From positions 1,552,501 to 1,616,500 of the forward strand of contig NC_056764.1 in NCBI RefSeq assembly GCF_018687715.1: a stretch of 64,000 bases of DNA. The letters run 5' to 3'. The notes under the pieces were generated by a model. The model had not been told where the DNA came from. It saw only the letters and a list, made by a program, of their open reading frames with translations, and searched no databases. Of the stretch, positions 1-12,600 are shown in pieces. The position numbers and the translations under genes are program-made. Positions within the stretch are counted from its first letter, which is position 1; the number at the start of each line of letters is the position of its first letter. The DNA comes from Carya illinoinensis (lineage: Eukaryota; Streptophyta; Magnoliopsida; Fagales; Juglandaceae).

Positions 1-1216
1 TGACAAACTAGTCCAAATCATGTCAACTCTCTTTCACTGAGTTCTGAAATTATGAAACAGCCGTGCATGAACCAAGTGATAAAAGGTTAGGCACGTGTCT
101 TTTTCTTGCTACTCAATTCAATGAAACACAAGCCACAAGTACAAAAGCAATTGTATCAGCCATGAGATCTCAAGCTCCTTACTAAGCAAAGCTGGGTTAA
201 TTTCAAGGATATATGTATGAGGGCCATAGCTTTTTTTTTTTGGTTTTTCCCCTAATTTTTGTTGCATTGCTTTGCTTTGCTTTGAGTGACTACAAAAAGT
301 AAAATGAAATCGACGTTTCAAGCACCTAATTGCACGTACATAGGGTCATGTGAAAGTCCAAGTACCACCATAAATTCAAATCAACATTATGACAGCAAAA
401 TGTGAAATGTATGGGCCATAGATCGAAGTAGAACTTCAACCACCTCCATATATGGCATCCATTTATGGCTTTTCAGGTACCTTATCTTCAAACTGGATCA
501 CTGTGCTGCCAAGGTTTATAACGATTATCTCACTCTTTAATTAACTTGAAAGAAAATAATATAGATATGTGATCGATAATTTCTTTTTTCCACTTGAAAT
601 TTAAGAAAATTAACACGTTATTAGTCAATTTACATAGTGACAATGTCACATGGGATGGTGCTTTGATCAGATGGTGCGCCAGTACTACTCACATCAGTCG
701 TACTCCGTGCGTGTCACACACACACACACACACACATATATACACGTGTTCATTGCTTTTGTTCGTTATTTTTAAAACAAATATATATATATACACACAA
801 TTATTGCATAATATAATATAATTAACTATCTCATAAGATATTAATTTTATTTTAAAAATGCAATTTGGCATATATACTTTGTATATTTATATGCTAGTCT
901 AATATCTCCATGATGATCATCATGATCCAATGTATAAAATTGATAAATTTATAATTCACGTGAAAAAATTCACATTTTTTCTTAAAAAGAAAACAAAGTT
1001 TGTATACTTTAAATATGTATCTAACTAACTCCCATTTAGATACCACAAATCATGTCATTAAGCCTTATTTTAGTTACTGTTTACATATAAATGAATTATC
1101 TTACAATTTGTCTTACAAAAACTCTATTTGCACATGGGGTTGGGGAACCTGGAATACACGTCCATCCAAGTGTAACAATGAAATGGGGCGTTACATAGCT
1201 AAGTTGAAATGTAGTG
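1..1216. other. Gene-free flank with CA/TA microsatellites
   Basis: I see no convincing coding exon on either strand. The stretch is AT-rich. It contains a (CA)n run at about 715-737 that grades into TA repeats, and a second TA run near 780-795. It ends at the 5-bp target-site duplication of the solo LTR. Confidence 0.6.
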
Positions 1217-1221
1217 ATTCT

Positions 1222-3866
1222 TGTAACAGCCCGCTAGAAATTCAATTGTGAAATTTCTATTAACTTTAGGAGTCTCGTGAAAACCCCATAAGTTTTCACG
1301 AATCCATTAATCGTATAGGTTTTTGTTTAACTACATAGTTAGTGTTATTATTTACTATGGTATCAGAAGTGTGTTTTTAATTATTGGAGATAGTTAGAAG
1401 TGTCAAAATGTATTATGGTTTGTGCCATTAAACTCGGAGGGTTATTTAAAGTCTTATGGCGCAATAACATTTTTTCATATTTTCGGACAAAACGTCTGTT
1501 CAAAACTGTAGATATTATTGGATAAAAAGAAATATCTTGAGGTAATTTTCATGAATATTATTGGGTAAAAATATTTTGAGTTGATTTTTATAGATATTAT
1601 TAGATAAAAATATCTTAAGTTGATTTTTTGTAGATACTATTGGATAGAATATTATGAGATAATCTTTTATAGATATTTTGGGTAGGAGAAAACTACACTC
1701 AACTCCCAACTCCAGCCTCATCTCTTCCATATCTCATCCATAAGTATCTCCAGCCACCTCTCCCCACGAAATTATCTTCATTTACACTTTCCATTGAAAG
1801 AATATCAAACACTTTCTCTCGGATAACTTTTAGGAGGTCTTTTGCATACCCATTTCGAAGCTTTTGTAAGTGTTTTATCATAAAGTCTCCTTCATATAAG
1901 TTGTTCCTTTTTTAGTCTAGTTTACATGGATATCTTATTTGCCCCATTTGAAGATTATTTGGTCAGTCAAATATTGTGTAAACTATAGAAATGTCATTCT
2001 GGGAGATAAACTGGAGAATATGTTATAGTTTGGAGTTTTTGACCAAGCTAATGGATAAATATTGGTCCGAAATTTTTATGGAGTATTGTTAACATGTATA
2101 TGTGACTATTGGTTGAGGATTTTTGCATGATTAAAGGTTTTGATGAAAGATTTTCTTAAATTTAGAAACTTAGAAACTGAAAGAAGAAAAACAGTTTCTG
2201 TTTTGAGAAAGTTTAACTCTTTAGTGGTCTAAATCTATTCTAATGACTTTAATAATTTTATTGGAGGATCCTAAGTATCTTATATACATGTTATATTATT
2301 ATTTTGAAGATATTTGATGTTAGTTTCAAAGATATGAAATTTTATGCAAAGAAATATTCAAATAAGCCAAAGTGTGGATATTCTTGGCTAAATTTATGTT
2401 TTGGTTAATTTCTAACCATGTGATCTTGAATTAGAAGCTTATATATGTTTTAGGACATATTTTTAAACCATGTGATGGTTTGGTTTGAAGATCATATATT
2501 TATAAGTCATAGATCAAGAGATTTATCAAAACTAGTTGAGGAAAAAGTTTCTGTTTTTGGACTAAGTGTAAAACCAAAAACTCCAAATGTTATTTTGTGA
2601 TTTTGGTGACTTTAGTTCGATGATTTAAAGCATGGTTGATGTTAGGATAATATTATGAATATGTTAGAAGTAAGATTTGATTTTTGAAATTCTTGGAGAT
2701 GTTTTGATTTAAGGTCAAAACTTGTGATTCAAGTGCTTGGATCTTTTTACAAAAAAGTTTGGTGTTAATTATTAGCTTTTTCTAAATGGATGTTTTAATT
2801 ATGGTTTTGAACTTAGGATTGGAAGATATTTGTTGCAAAATTTTGGTTTAAGCATGAGTTTTGAAGTTGGAAGGAATTGCAACAAAAATCAAGGGAAATG
2901 GCCTATGGATGTTTCGGCCATAGTGTGTTCTTCATAGTTGTGTTTTGTTTTAAATTTTTCTGAGTTGATATTTAAGTTTAGGACAAAATTTACATGAGGA
3001 ATGTAAATTTTGAAAACTTTTGGAATTAGTATGCAAAATCCTTAAGTTATGGGTAAAACGGTCATTTTCCCACATGTAGAGAGTAAAATGAAAATTTTAC
3101 TCTTTAAGTTAGTATTTTCCATATTTCAAATTATTAGTGATTTAGTTCTAACTTTTAGAATCACTAATTACAGTTTCTCGTGGTCGCACTTGAAGTTTTA
3201 TAAGAAACGCGGAGATCAAGGTAAGTTAGTTTTTAACTTACTAGCAGTCTACTGTGTATATGTGCTAAGTAAAGGAACTACAGTGTATGTATGTATGTTA
3301 TCATATATGTCATGCCATGCCAAGTTATCACGTAATTGTCTATTATATAAAATTTATTCTGTCATCAATTTTTTATCTGTTACATAATATATTCTGTCAT
3401 GTATTACTGTACCTTACAAGTACGTCATGCTAAGTATGCCATCTATTACATGTATGTCAAGTCATGTAATATTCACTATTGCAAGTATGTCATGTTAAAT
3501 ATGTTGTCTATTATATGTTATGTCATGTTACGAAATATTTCTATCTCAAGTTGGTCATGTATTTCAAGTTATGTTCAAGTCACGTTATGTTACGTCAGGG
3601 TTTCAGTCATTTCGTATTCCAGTCACGTTTCATCTTGATTACTTATGTATGAGGTCACAGCAATTGTGGCGCATACACTACGTGAGACACAACAATTGTG
3701 ACACGTAGAATACATGGGGCCACAACAACTGTGGAGTATGTATTTAAGCAGTTAAAGAATAAGTTTCCGTAGAATACATGGGGCCACAACAACTGTGGAG
3801 TATGTATTTTTCATGTTAAGTCAAGTTTGTGTAGAATACATGGGGCCACAACAACTGTAGAGTATG
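1222..3866 (+). mobile_element. Left part of split solo LTR (Ty3/gypsy-like family)
   Basis: This is the first 2645 bp of an LTR in plus orientation. It starts TGTAACAGCCCGC and is the reverse complement of the LTRs at 3867-7213 and 9616-13047. It is interrupted at 3866 by a second element of the same family and resumes at 13053. The rejoined LTR would be about 3.38 kb and runs from TG to CA. ATTCT lies directly before it (1217-1221) and directly after its far end (13790-13794), a 5-bp target-site duplication. No internal region adjoins it, so it is a solo LTR left by LTR-LTR recombination. Short ORFs in it have homologous counterparts in the other LTR copies and are not genes. Confidence 0.9.
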
Positions 3867-6800
3867 TGTGACGCCCCCAAATTCCGTTTGGGATCGGACG
3901 GACATTTGAAGCGTCGAGACATGCAACACAAGGTTACCTGCCCCCGTTCATGACATATAAGATGCAATGTTCCTAACATGCATATAACATTATGCAATAT
4001 TCGCAGCGGATAATTTTTTTCTTTAGCAATACTATGCACCAAATTGAAAATATCCCAAATGCTTAAAACATACTTCATACATAAAGACCCATTGAATAGA
4101 TCACAACACTAGTCCAAAATGGTTATGATCCAAAAAGTACTAAAAATGCAACTCCATTGTACAAGTAGTAATTTACGTTAACAACTATATTAACATTGAC
4201 GTCGCACCGTCGCTTAGTCAACTGTGTCTAGTTGATCAGCTTCTGATTCTCCTTCAGTTCCTGTAACAAGATCTACCATTCGGGAGGAATGGTAGTTGGG
4301 ACTACCAAAGTGAGATTTGATTACAAATCTCAGTAAGTTAACAAAAAACTTCCACACAAGCTAATGATGTATGGATGACAGTAAAAGCATAAATGCATAA
4401 TCAAATTCATAAGTAATTAAAGCATAACTTGGCGTACAACATAACATAATTAACATAACTTAAATTGAAACATGAACTGAACTTGACTTGACATGAACTT
4501 GATCTGAAACTTGACTTAACATGAAAAATACATATTCCACAGTTGTTATGGCCCCATGTATTCTACGTGTAAATACATACTCCACAGTTGTTGTGGCCCC
4601 ATGTATTCTACACAAACTTGACTTAATATGAAAAATACATACTCCACAGTTGTTGTGACCCCATGTATTCTACACAAACTTGACTTAACATGAAAAATAC
4701 ATACTCCACAGTTGTTGTGGCCCCATGTATTCTACGTGTAAATACATATTCCACAATTGTTGTGGCCCCATGTATTCTACACAAACTTGACTTAACATGA
4801 AAAATACATACTCCACAGTTGTTGTGGCCCCATGTATTCTACACAAACTGAATGTACTCAAGATGAAACGTGACTGGAAAACGAAAGGACTGAAGCCCTG
4901 ACGTAACATAACGTGATTTGAACATAACTTGAAATACATGACCAACTTGAGATAGAAATATTTCGTAACATGGCATATTTAACATGACAGAATATATTTA
5001 ACATATTTAACATGACATACTTGTAATGTACAGTAATACATGACAGAATATATTATGTAACAGATAAAAATTGATGATAGAATAAATTCTGTATAATAGA
5101 TAATTACGTGATAACTTGGCATAGCATGACATATATGATAACATACATACATACACTGTAGTTCCTTTACTTAGCACACATACACAGTAGACTGCTAGTA
5201 AGTTAAAAGCTAACTTACCTCGATCTCCGCGTTTCTTATAAAACTTCAAGTGCGATCATGAAGAACTGTAATTAGTGATTCTAAAAGTTAGAACTAAATC
5301 ACTAATAATTTAAAATATGGAAAATACTAACTTAAAGAGTAAAATTTTCATTTTACTCTCTACATGTGGGAAAATGACCGTTTTACCCATAACTTAAGGA
5401 TTTTGCATACTAACTCCAGAAGTTTCCAAAATTTACATTTCTCATGTAAATTTTGTCCTAAATTTAAATATCAACTCAGAAAAATTTAAAACAAAACACA
5501 ACTATGAAGAACACATTATGGTCGAAACATCCATAGGCCATTTCCCTTTATTTTTGTTGCAATTCCTTCCAACTTCAAAACTCATGCTTAAACCAAAATT
5601 TTGCAACAAACATCTTCCAATCCTAAGTTCAAAACCATACTTAAAACATCCATTTAGAAAAAGCTAATAATCAACACCAAACTTTTTTGTAAAAAGATCC
5701 AAGCACTTGAATCACAAGTTTTGACCTTAAATCAAAACATCTCCAAGAATTTCAAAAATCAAATCTTACTTCTAACATATTCATAATATCATCCTAACAT
5801 CAACCATGCTTTAAATCATCAAACTAAAGTCACCAAAATCACAAAATAAAATTTGGAGTTTTTGGTTTTACACTTAGTCCAAAAACAGAAACTTTTTCCT
5901 CAACTAGTTTTGATAAATCTCTTGATCTATGACTTATAAATATATGATCTTCAAACCAAACCATTACATGGTTTAAAAAGATGTCCTAAAACATATACAA
6001 GCTTCTAATTCAAGATCACATGGTTAGAAATTAATCAAAACATAAATTTAGCCAAGAATATCCACACTTTGGCTTATCTGAATATCTCTTTGCATAAAAT
6101 TTCATATCTTTGAAACTAACATCAAATATCTTCAAAATAATAATATAACATGTATATAAGATGTTTAGGATCCTCCAATAAAATTATCAAAGTCATTAGA
6201 ATAGGTTTAGACCACCAAAGAGTTAAACTTTCTCAAAACAGAAACTGTTTTTCCTCTTCCAGTTTCTAAGTTTCTAAATCTAAGAAAATCTTTCATCAAA
6301 ATCTTTAATCATGAAAAATCCTCAACCAATAGTCATATATACATGTTAACAATACTCCATAAAAATTTCGGACCAATATCTATCCATTAGCTTGGTCAAA
6401 AACTCCAAACTATAACATATTCTCCAGTTTACCTCCCAGAATGACATTTCTATAGTTTATACAATATTTGACTGACCAAATGATTTTCAAATGGGGCAAA
6501 TAAGATATCCATGTAAACTAGACTAAAAAAGGAACAACTTATATGAAGGAGACTTTATGATAAAATATTTACAACAGCTTCGAAATTGGCGTGCAAAATA
6601 CGTCCTAAAAGCTGTCCAAGAGAGAGTGTTTGATATTCTTTCAATGGAAAGTGTAAATGAAGATAATTTCGTGGGGAGAGGTGGCTGGAGATAATTATGG
6701 ATGAGATATGGAAGAGATGAGGCTGGAGTTGAGAGTTGAGTGTAGTTTTCTCCTACCCAAAAAAAATCTATAAATGATTATTTTATAATATTCTATCCAA

Positions 6801-7213
6801 TAATATCTAAAAAAAAATCAACTTAAGATATTTTTATCTAATAATATCTATCAACTCAAAATATTTTTATCCAATAATATTCACGAAAATTACCTCAAGA
6901 TATTTCTTTTTATCCAATAATATCTACAGTTTTGAACAGACGTTTTGTCCGAAAATATGAAAAAATGTTATTGTGCCATAAGACTTTAAATAATCCTCCA
7001 AGTCTAATGGCACAAACCATAATACATTTTGACACTTCTAACTATCTCCAATAATCAAAAATACACTTATGATACCATAGTAAATAATAACACTAACTAT
7101 ATAGTTAGACAAAAACCTATACGATTAATGGATTCGTGAAAACTTATGAGGTTTTCACGAGGTTCCTAAAGTTAATGGAAATTTCACAATTGAATTTCTA
7201 GCGGGCTGTTACA
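3867..7213 (-). repeat. 3' LTR of nested element (3347 bp)
   Basis: This is the downstream LTR of the nested element. It is a direct repeat of 9616-13047, with only scattered substitutions in the stretches I compared. The 85-bp length difference comes mainly from fewer units in the internal hairpin-repeat array (about 4524-4850; six units here against eight in the other LTR). Confidence 0.93.
4524..4850. repeat. Tandem hairpin-repeat array inside LTR (6 units)
   Basis: Six units contain the core CCACAGTTGTTGTGGCCCCA followed by TGTATTCTAC. Alternating spacers give periods of about 45 and 61-67 bp. CCACA and TGTGG in each core can pair as a short stem. Reading through the array gives a repeated MGPQQLW peptide, which explains several small ORFs here. 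Confidence 0.85.
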
Positions 7214-7233
7214 ATCTCCCCTCCTAAAAAAAA
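7214..7233 (-). other. Polypurine tract of nested element
   Basis: Read on the minus strand this is TTTTTTTTAGGAGGGGAGAT, directly before the 3' LTR. The preceding GATTTCGAGGACGAAAT is the phrase commonly seen ahead of the PPT in plant Ty3/gypsy elements. This sets the orientation of the element. Confidence 0.85.
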
Positions 7234-7537
7234 GATTTCGTCCTCGAAATCAAAGTAAGTAAGAAATAATAAGTTAAAAAATATGTGTTGCTTACCAACC
7301 TGGTGTCTATCCCGTATATATTTGCCTTTGAGATTATGTCATTCCTTAACTCTCTTACTTTAATCAACAATTAGATTATACTTCTTTGCTCAAGGTTGAC
7401 CAAGTTGTAACGACATACTCTCCAAATCTAAAACTTTAAGTAAATAATCTTCCGAAACTCTTCTTTAGAAAAACATAGGTGATATACTTTAAATGTTATT
7501 GTAAATACCATAGTTAGTAGAGAATTTATCAAAATTA

Positions 7538-7543
7538 AGCCGT

Positions 7544-7588
<45 letters not shown>
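7538..7588. repeat. (TC)n microsatellite
   Basis: An uninterrupted TC run of about 50 bp lies inside the retrotransposon, upstream of the 142-codon plus-strand ORF. Confidence 0.9.
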
Positions 7589-7589
<1 letters not shown>

Positions 7590-7747
7590 AACAAAATCGG
7601 TGGCACTCTGTTTTAGACCAGACAACTCTGATCCGCATGATTTTTATAGGTCTTCTGTAGTTGTCAGGCGCCGCATAGCTATGACGCTACTTTGTTATTG
7701 TCTCTTGTACAAAAATGCTTCACGAGAGATGATTCGTCATAATTTTC

Positions 7748-7757
7748 TCTATAAAAG
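7748..7757 (+). promoter_or_regulatory. TATA box candidate for the antisense ORF
   Basis: TCTATAAAAG lies 101 bp upstream of the ATG at 7858 and is followed by a pyrimidine-rich leader. The spacing fits a transcription start about 30 bp downstream and a short 5' UTR. Confidence 0.5.
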
Positions 7758-7857
7758 AATTATTCAGTTCATCTTCTTTCGCATCTCATCTTCTTCACTT
7801 TTTTGAAATTAGTCTGCATTCTTACTCTGCAATCTCTTTCTGCTTTCTCATTTTGCA

Positions 7858-8286
7858 ATGGCTCAGCAATCTTCTCATTACCAATACATGAGGTATTCTG
7901 CACCTCGTTCACTAGTTGTTTCTGCTTCTTCCATAGGTGCTATTATGCAATCAAATAATGATCTGACTAATAAGTCAGAAAATGAACTTATCTACGAGCT
8001 TGTGAGTCTCGATACCCGATACTCATCAGCCATTGTCGCATATTCTCAGCGACTACAATCCAGGACTGGTGGGGTTGACAAACTCCACGAGAGTATTTCT
8101 ATCCTTCAGAGGCTTCTTATGAAATCCAACATGAAGATAGAAGCAGTAAAGCGAGTGAACAGAGATTTAAAATCTTTGCTTAACTCTTCTTTTCGAGTGG
8201 CTACTCCTTTAGATAGGAAAGACATGCAGATTTTTGAAGAGCAAGAGCGTTTAAAGATTGAGGCAAAGAGCCTCAAATTTCTGTAA
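7858..8286 (+). CDS. Unrecognised 142-aa protein, antisense inside retrotransposon
   Basis: I do not recognise this family. The ORF is intact and lies on the strand opposite to the retrotransposon that contains it, between the gag-like remnant and the 3' LTR. The protein is soluble-looking with no signal peptide or membrane segment. Residues from about 40 to the end are rich in Lys, Arg, Glu, Leu and Ser with heptad-like spacing (LQRLLMKSNMKIEAVKRVN), suggesting a helical or coiled-coil fold. The ATG at 7858 is the first in frame after a TATA-like box (7748-7757), and AATAAAATAA begins 15 bp after the stop. Extra ORFs, some antisense, are known in plant Ty3/gypsy elements between pol and the 3' LTR, and this may be one. 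A captured host gene is the alternative. Confidence 0.5.
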   Translation: MAQQSSHYQYMRYSAPRSLVVSASSIGAIMQSNNDLTNKSENELIYELVSLDTRYSSAIVAYSQRLQSRTGGVDKLHESISILQRLLMKSNMKIEAVKRVNRDLKSLLNSSFRVATPLDRKDMQIFEEQERLKIEAKSLKFL

Positions 8287-8300
8287 TTTTGCTTTATGAT

Positions 8301-8310
8301 AATAAAATAA
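8301..8310 (+). terminator. Poly(A) signal candidate after the antisense ORF
   Basis: AATAAAATAA contains a canonical AATAAA 15 bp after the TAA stop at 8286. In AT-rich DNA this is weak evidence alone, but together with the TATA box it makes the ORF look like a small transcription unit. Confidence 0.35.
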
Positions 8311-9274
8311 TACTTCACAAATATTCATATTTGTGTTTCTATCTTTTGGTAGATGTTTTATGTGCTCCATTTTATTTCTTTCAGGGATTTTCATATATAT
8401 GGCATGATCCAATGACTCATATAAATATGCATTTAATCATGCATATCCAAACTCTCAGAAATCTTCAAGTTAATAAAAACCTCAATGAGTTCTACTGGTC
8501 TAGGACTAACTTACTTCTTTATAATCGCAACAATCAGTCATCTTCCTATGTGGTACTTCGATAACTGACCAGTTAATAACTCAAACTTGAGACTTTCTCT
8601 CTTATGATTGTCATAACTCTTCTATCTATCATGAGTTATCAATTATTCTAACTCTAAATGATTTGTTCCTAATGTTTACATAAATCCTCAAAACCAAGAT
8701 TTTACTCCCTATATAATAGTCTTCAAAAGAAGATCGATCTATGTATCCATAAAGATAGTGCTTTGCCAGAAATCATTTATTGGCGGCGTGGTAATACTAT
8801 TATCATAAATGAATCCTACTAAGGCTAAAGCTTCTCCTAATCAAATTACTCTTCCAAACACAATTTCTATCGTATTCTCAGAATCAAAACAATCCTCCAA
8901 ATATGTGGAATACCATTAATCAATCTTACATATCATTTCTCATATTACTAAAAGGTATTCTATATCTACATTGGTATTAACAATAATATTTTTAATGAAA
9001 ATTGTTACTCTTACCACTAGGGTAACAATTCAGCTTCTAAGCTGAATTCTCAAGCACTATCACAATTAATAGAAATAATGACTCATTTGAATCAAACAAT
9101 GTACAATTTACCAACCCCAATGACTTGACCTACTCCAAAATAACAATAATGCAATACTACCATCAATTGCAATCAGATCAACCTTAACTATGTTTAACCA
9201 CACATAGGTCTTAGTAAAATACCAGTGACGATACCAGCTCCTGCAGTTCCTGGAGCGTCAACATCTACATCTCT

Positions 9275-9487
9275 CTAAGTGACAGCATATACTCTAATGG
9301 GTATGTGCACTTGCCATAGTTGTGGATGTCTAAACACGTTGGTCAGCAAACTTATCACCTCAGCTAATCCTTCATCCATCGGGGAATTTTGATCCTCTTG
9401 ATTGTTATCTCTCTTAAGATTTCGAGGTATTCTACCACGAGTCATGTGTCCCTTCTTGAAACATACGAGTATATGTATTAAAACCAC
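9275..9487 (-). pseudogene. gag-like remnant of the nested retrotransposon
   Basis: This 70-codon ORF sits about 130 bp after the primer-binding site in element orientation, where gag should start. It is basic and includes MTRGRIPRNL followed by a Gln/Glu/Asn-rich stretch, reminiscent of the start of plant gypsy Gag. It ends after about 70 codons, and the following sequence to 8600 is broken by stops in all minus frames I followed. There is no zinc knuckle. I call it a decayed or truncated gag from position and composition; the sequence match is weak. Confidence 0.4.
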
Positions 9488-9600
9488 ATACTACTTTTCA
9501 TACTTTAAGAAATTCAAGCCTACTGACGACTTAAAAATTTCAAGCCTAATATTTGGTGCATTTCCTAAGGACATGTAGATTTACTGCCCAGAGACGTATT

Positions 9601-9612
9601 GCTCTGATACCA
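9601..9612 (-). other. Primer-binding site (initiator Met-tRNA type)
   Basis: The minus strand reads TGGTATCAGAGC, the classical plant LTR-retrotransposon primer-binding site complementary to the 3' end of initiator methionine tRNA. It begins three bases inside the 5' LTR boundary at 9616. Confidence 0.92.
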
Positions 9613-9615
9613 CCC

Positions 9616-12600
9616 TGTGACGCCCCCAAATTCCGTTTGGGATCGGACGGACATTTGAAGCGTCGAGACATGCAACACAAGGTTACCTGCCCCCGTTCAT
9701 GACATATAAGATGCAATGTTCCTAACATGCATCTAACATTATGCAATATTCGCAGCGGATAATTTTTTTCTTTAGCAATACTATGCACCAAATTGAAAAT
9801 ATCCCAAATGCTTAAAACATACTTCATACATAAAGACCCATTGAATAGATCACAACACTAGTCCAAAATGGTTATGATCCAAAAAGTACTAAAGATGCAA
9901 CTCCATTGTACAAGTAGTAATTTACGTTAACAACTATATTAACATTGACGTCGCACCGTCGCTTAGTCAACTGTGTCTAGTTGATCAGCTCCTGATTCTC
10001 CTTCAGGTCCTGTAACAAGATCTACCATTCGGGAGGAATGGTAGTTGGGACTACCAAAGTAAGATTTGATTACAAATCTCAGTAAGTTAACAAAAAACTT
10101 CCACACAAGCTAATGATGCATGGATGACAGTAAAAGCATAAATGCATAATCAAATTCATAAGTAATTAAAGCATAACTTGGCATACAACATAACATAATT
10201 AACATAACTTAAATTGAAACATGAACTGAACTTGACTTGACATGAACTTGATCTGAAACTTGACTTAACATGAAAAATACATACTCCACAGTTGTTATGG
10301 CCCCATGTATTCTACGTGTAAATACATACTCCACAGTTGTTGTGGCCCTATGTATTCTACACAAACTTGACTTAATATGAAAAATACATACTCCACAGTT
10401 GTTGTGGCCCCATGTATTCTACGTGTAAATACATACTCCACAATTGTTGTGGCCCCATGTATTCTACACAAACTTGACTTAACATGAAAAATACATACTC
10501 TACAGTTGTTGTGGCCCCATGTATTCTACGTGTAAATACATACTCCACAATTGTTGTGGCCCCATGTATTCTACACAAACTTGACTTAACATCAAAAATA
10601 CATACTCCACAGTTGTTGTGGCCCCATGTATTCTACGTGTAAATACATACTCCACAGTTGTTGTGGCCCCATGTATTCTACACAAACTGAATGTACTCAA
10701 GATGAAACGTGACTGGAAAACGAAAGGACTGAAGCCCTGACGTAACATAACGTGATTTGAACATAACTTGAAATACATGACCAACTTGAGATAGAAATAT
10801 TTCGTAACATGACATATTTAACATGACAGAATATATTTAACATATTTAACATGACATACTTGTAATGTACAGTAATACATGACAGAATATATTATGTAAC
10901 AGATAAAAATTGATGATAGAATAAATTATGTATAATAGATAATTACGTGATAACTTGGCATAGCATGACATATATGATAACATACATACATACACTGTAG
11001 TTCCTTTACTTAGCACACATACACAGTAGACTGCTAGTAAGTTAAAAGCTAACTTACCTCGATCTCCGCGTTTCTTATAAAACTTCAAGTGCGATCATGA
11101 AGAACTGTAATTAGTGATTCTAAAAGTTAGAACTAAATCACTAATAATTTGAAATATGAAAAATACTAACTTAAAGAGTAAAATTTTCATTTTACTCTCT
11201 ACATGTGGGAAAATGACCGTTTTACCCATAACTTAAGGATTTTGCATACTAACTCCAAAAGTTTTCAAAATTTACATTTCTCATGTAAATTTTGTCCTAA
11301 ATTTAAATATCAACTCAGAAAAATTTAAAACAAAACACAACTATGAAGAACACATTATGGTCGAAACATCCATAGGCCATTTCCCTTTATTTTTGTTGCA
11401 ATTCCTTCCAACTTCAAAACTCATGCTTAAACCAAAATTTTGCAACAAACATCTTCCAATCCTAAGTTCAAAACCATACTTAAAACATCCATTTAAAAAA
11501 AGCTAATAATCAACACCAAACTTTTTTGTAAAAAGATCCAAGCACTTGAATCACAAGTTTTGACCTTAAATCAAAACATCTCCAATAATTTCAAAAATCA
11601 AATCTTACTTCTAACATATTCATAATATCATCCTAACATCAACCATGCTTTAAATCATCAAACTAAAGTCACCAAAATCACAAAATAAAATTTGGAGTTT
11701 TTGGTTTTACACTTAGTCCAAAAACAGAAACTTTTTCCTCAACTAGTTTTGATAAATCTCTTGATCTATGACTTATAAATATATGATCTTCAAACCAAAC
11801 CATTACATGATTTAAAAAGATGTCCTAAAACATATACAAGCTTCTAATTCAAGATCACATGGTTAGAAATTAATCAAAACATAAATTTAGCCAAGAATAT
11901 CCACACTTTGGCTTATCTGAATATCTCTTTGCATAAAATTTCATATCTTTGAAACTAACATCAAATATCTTCAAAATAATAATATAACATGTATATAAGA
12001 TGTTTAGGATCCTCCAATAAAATTATCAAAGTCATTAGAATAGGTTTAGACCACCAAAGAGTTAAACTTTCTCAAAACAGAAACTGTTTTTCCTCTTCCA
12101 GTTTCTAAGTTTCTAAATCTAAGAAAATCTTTCATCAAAACCTTTAATCATGAAAAATCCTCAACCAATAGTCATATATACATGTTAACAATACTCCATA
12201 AAAATTTCGGACCAATATCTATCCATTAGCTTGGTCAAAAACTCCAAATTATAACATATTCTCCAGTTTACCTCCCAGAATGACCTTTCTATAGTTTATA
12301 CAATATTTGACTGACTAAATGATTTTCAAATGGGGCAAATAAGATATCCATGTAAACTAGACTAAAAAAGGAACAACTTATATGAAGGAAACTTTATGAT
12401 AAAATATTTACAACAGCTTCGAAATTGGCGTGCAAAATACCTCCTAAAAGCTATCCGAGAGAGAGTGTTTGATATTCTTTCAATGGAAAGTGTAAATGAA
12501 GATAATTTCGTGGGGAGAGGTGGCTGGAGATAATTATGGATGAGATATGGAAGAGATGAGGCTGGAGTTGAGAGTTGAGTGTAGTTTTCTCCTACCCAAA

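Noticed and set aside
3821..4078. 85-93 residue ORFs near LTR ends (also 9546-9827 and 13578-13937)
   Set aside because: Same LTR sequence in three places, crossing the LTR boundary into unrelated flanks; not a protein gene.
4685..5249. Minus-strand ORFs of about 80 residues in the LTR
   Set aside because: Similar ORFs occur at the matching positions of the other LTR copies and arise from the hairpin repeats and LTR body. Several repeat MGPQQLW.
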